Shown: positions 50,175 to 50,476 of the stretch, piece by piece
Numbering within the stretch: position 1 is the first letter of the stretch
Layout of the letters: each line of letters opens with the position of its first letter
Source of the DNA: Candidatus Scatomonas pullistercoris
GTDB lineage: Bacteria; Bacillota; Clostridia; Lachnospirales; Lachnospiraceae
Length of the DNA: 50,476 nt
Direction of reading: 5' to 3'
Assembly (NCBI GenBank): GCA_018713515.1
Contig: DVOO01000010.1
Coordinates: forward strand, 1-50,476
Translations under genes and position numbers: made by a program
The notes under the pieces: generated by a model
Told to the model about the DNA's origin: nothing
Seen by the model: only the letters and a program-made list of their open reading frames with translations
The model's database searches: none

Positions 50175-50206
50175 AAAAATCCACCGGGAGGAACGGTGGA
50201 TTTTTA
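50175..50206 (+). terminator. Terminator between the membrane-protein gene and the rRNA promoters
   Basis: AAAAATCCACC (50175-50185) pairs with GGTGGATTTTT (50195-50205) in a perfect 11-bp stem, loop GGGAGGAAC, and the T run. It blocks readthrough from upstream but only a shortened stem can form in transcripts begun at P1. Confidence 0.85.
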
Positions 50207-50241
50207 TGTTGAAAGACGTAAAAGAAATGTTAAAAAAGCTG

Positions 50242-50270
50242 TTGACAAGCGCAGGAAGCTGTGGTAATAT
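50242..50270 (+). promoter_or_regulatory. rRNA-type promoter P2
   Basis: TTGACA (50242-50247), 17 nt, TAATAT (50265-50270), TGG extension. Confidence 0.85.
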
Positions 50271-50317
50271 AAACAAGCTGTCGCGTGAGACAGCAGCAAA
50301 GAAATGAAAAAAAGTTG

Positions 50318-50346
50318 TTGACAAGCAGAAAAGACTGTGATAAAAT
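50318..50346 (+). promoter_or_regulatory. rRNA-type promoter P3
   Basis: TTGACA (50318-50323), 17 nt, TAAAAT (50341-50346), TGA extension. It repeats the surroundings of P2 (GTTGACAAGC). Confidence 0.85.
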
Positions 50347-50352
50347 ATCAGA

Positions 50353-50476
50353 GTTGCTTCTGAAGAGAGACAACACAGGAACTTGACAACTGAACAGTAA
50401 AACACATCCTCGAAAGTTCGAATGAGAAACATTTTTTGAACAAACCTAAAACAGTAAACTAAGGATGGATTAGCCA
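50353..50476 (+). promoter_or_regulatory. Leader of a ribosomal RNA operon (16S lies beyond the edge)
   Basis: No coding frame. The sequence ACTTGACAACTGAACAG followed by an AAAACA tract and AACATTTTTTGAAC is the kind of leader that precedes 16S rRNA in Clostridia and Bacilli. The conserved 16S start (GAGTTTGATC) is not reached. Confidence 0.75.

Noticed and set aside
50206-50307. A 33-codon frame (MLKDVKEMLKK...) after the terminator
   Set aside because: It spans promoter P2 and its only ribosome binding site-like bases are within the terminator loop, 14 nt away. It is almost certainly chance.

Overview
The window looks like a chromosome segment from a strictly anaerobic, low-to-mid GC member of the Lachnospiraceae (Clostridia). 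Evidence: an anaerobic class III ribonucleotide reductase, Gram-positive style strong ribosome binding sites with frequent TTG/GTG starts, many extended -10 promoters, a threonyl T-box, an L20-type infC leader, a ZTP riboswitch, and Lachnospiraceae-like small conserved proteins (DUF1385, DUF1540, double-Cys proteins). All family names come from reading the protein sequences; no database search was run.

Layout. 1-394: the 5' part of an IS1634-type transposase running off the left edge. 560-7,690: rpmE, then a translation/cell-wall operon (DUF1385, prmC, prfA, glmM, TPR lipoprotein, hflX). 7,690-14,090: nrdD with a fused redoxin domain behind tandem NrdR boxes, then metY, an M24 aminopeptidase and glyA. 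14,139-15,412: a scar in which a divergent MFS gene and AraC gene have both lost their 5' ends. 15,420-17,483: a ZTP riboswitch controlling a two-gene version of the last purine steps (PurO-type cyclohydrolase plus free-standing AICAR formyltransferase). 17,578-25,158: small proteins, hypoxanthine-DNA glycosylase, a His-rich CsoR repressor, an Mrp ATPase, a degenerate HPr, a nuclease-Fe/S helicase fusion, LysR and MarR regulators. 25,167-29,670: T-box-thrS, two Cys-rich proteins, and infC-rpmI-rplT with an ATT-initiated infC. 29,684-35,945: aroC, corA with an elaborate leader, a pseudo-rhomboid, pyk, lysA, tRNA-Leu(CAA).

36,065-48,317 is a sugar-use island beside the tRNA gene. Going right: an MglBAC-type importer, a GH3 beta-glucosidase and a GH42 beta-galactosidase, both without signal peptides. 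Going left: a YesN-like response regulator, a LytS/YesM-like kinase with almost no extracellular part, and a full-length twin of MglA in which every ATPase motif of both cassettes has been replaced. My best candidate for an undescribed system is this last trio: a dead transporter ATPase that may report permease state to a kinase that cannot sense outside by itself. The region before about 44,300 appears more AT-rich than its flanks.

48,469-50,088 is a membrane protein of unknown function, and 50,146-50,476 holds three tandem near-consensus promoters and an rRNA-type leader, so a 16S rRNA gene almost certainly begins just beyond the right edge.
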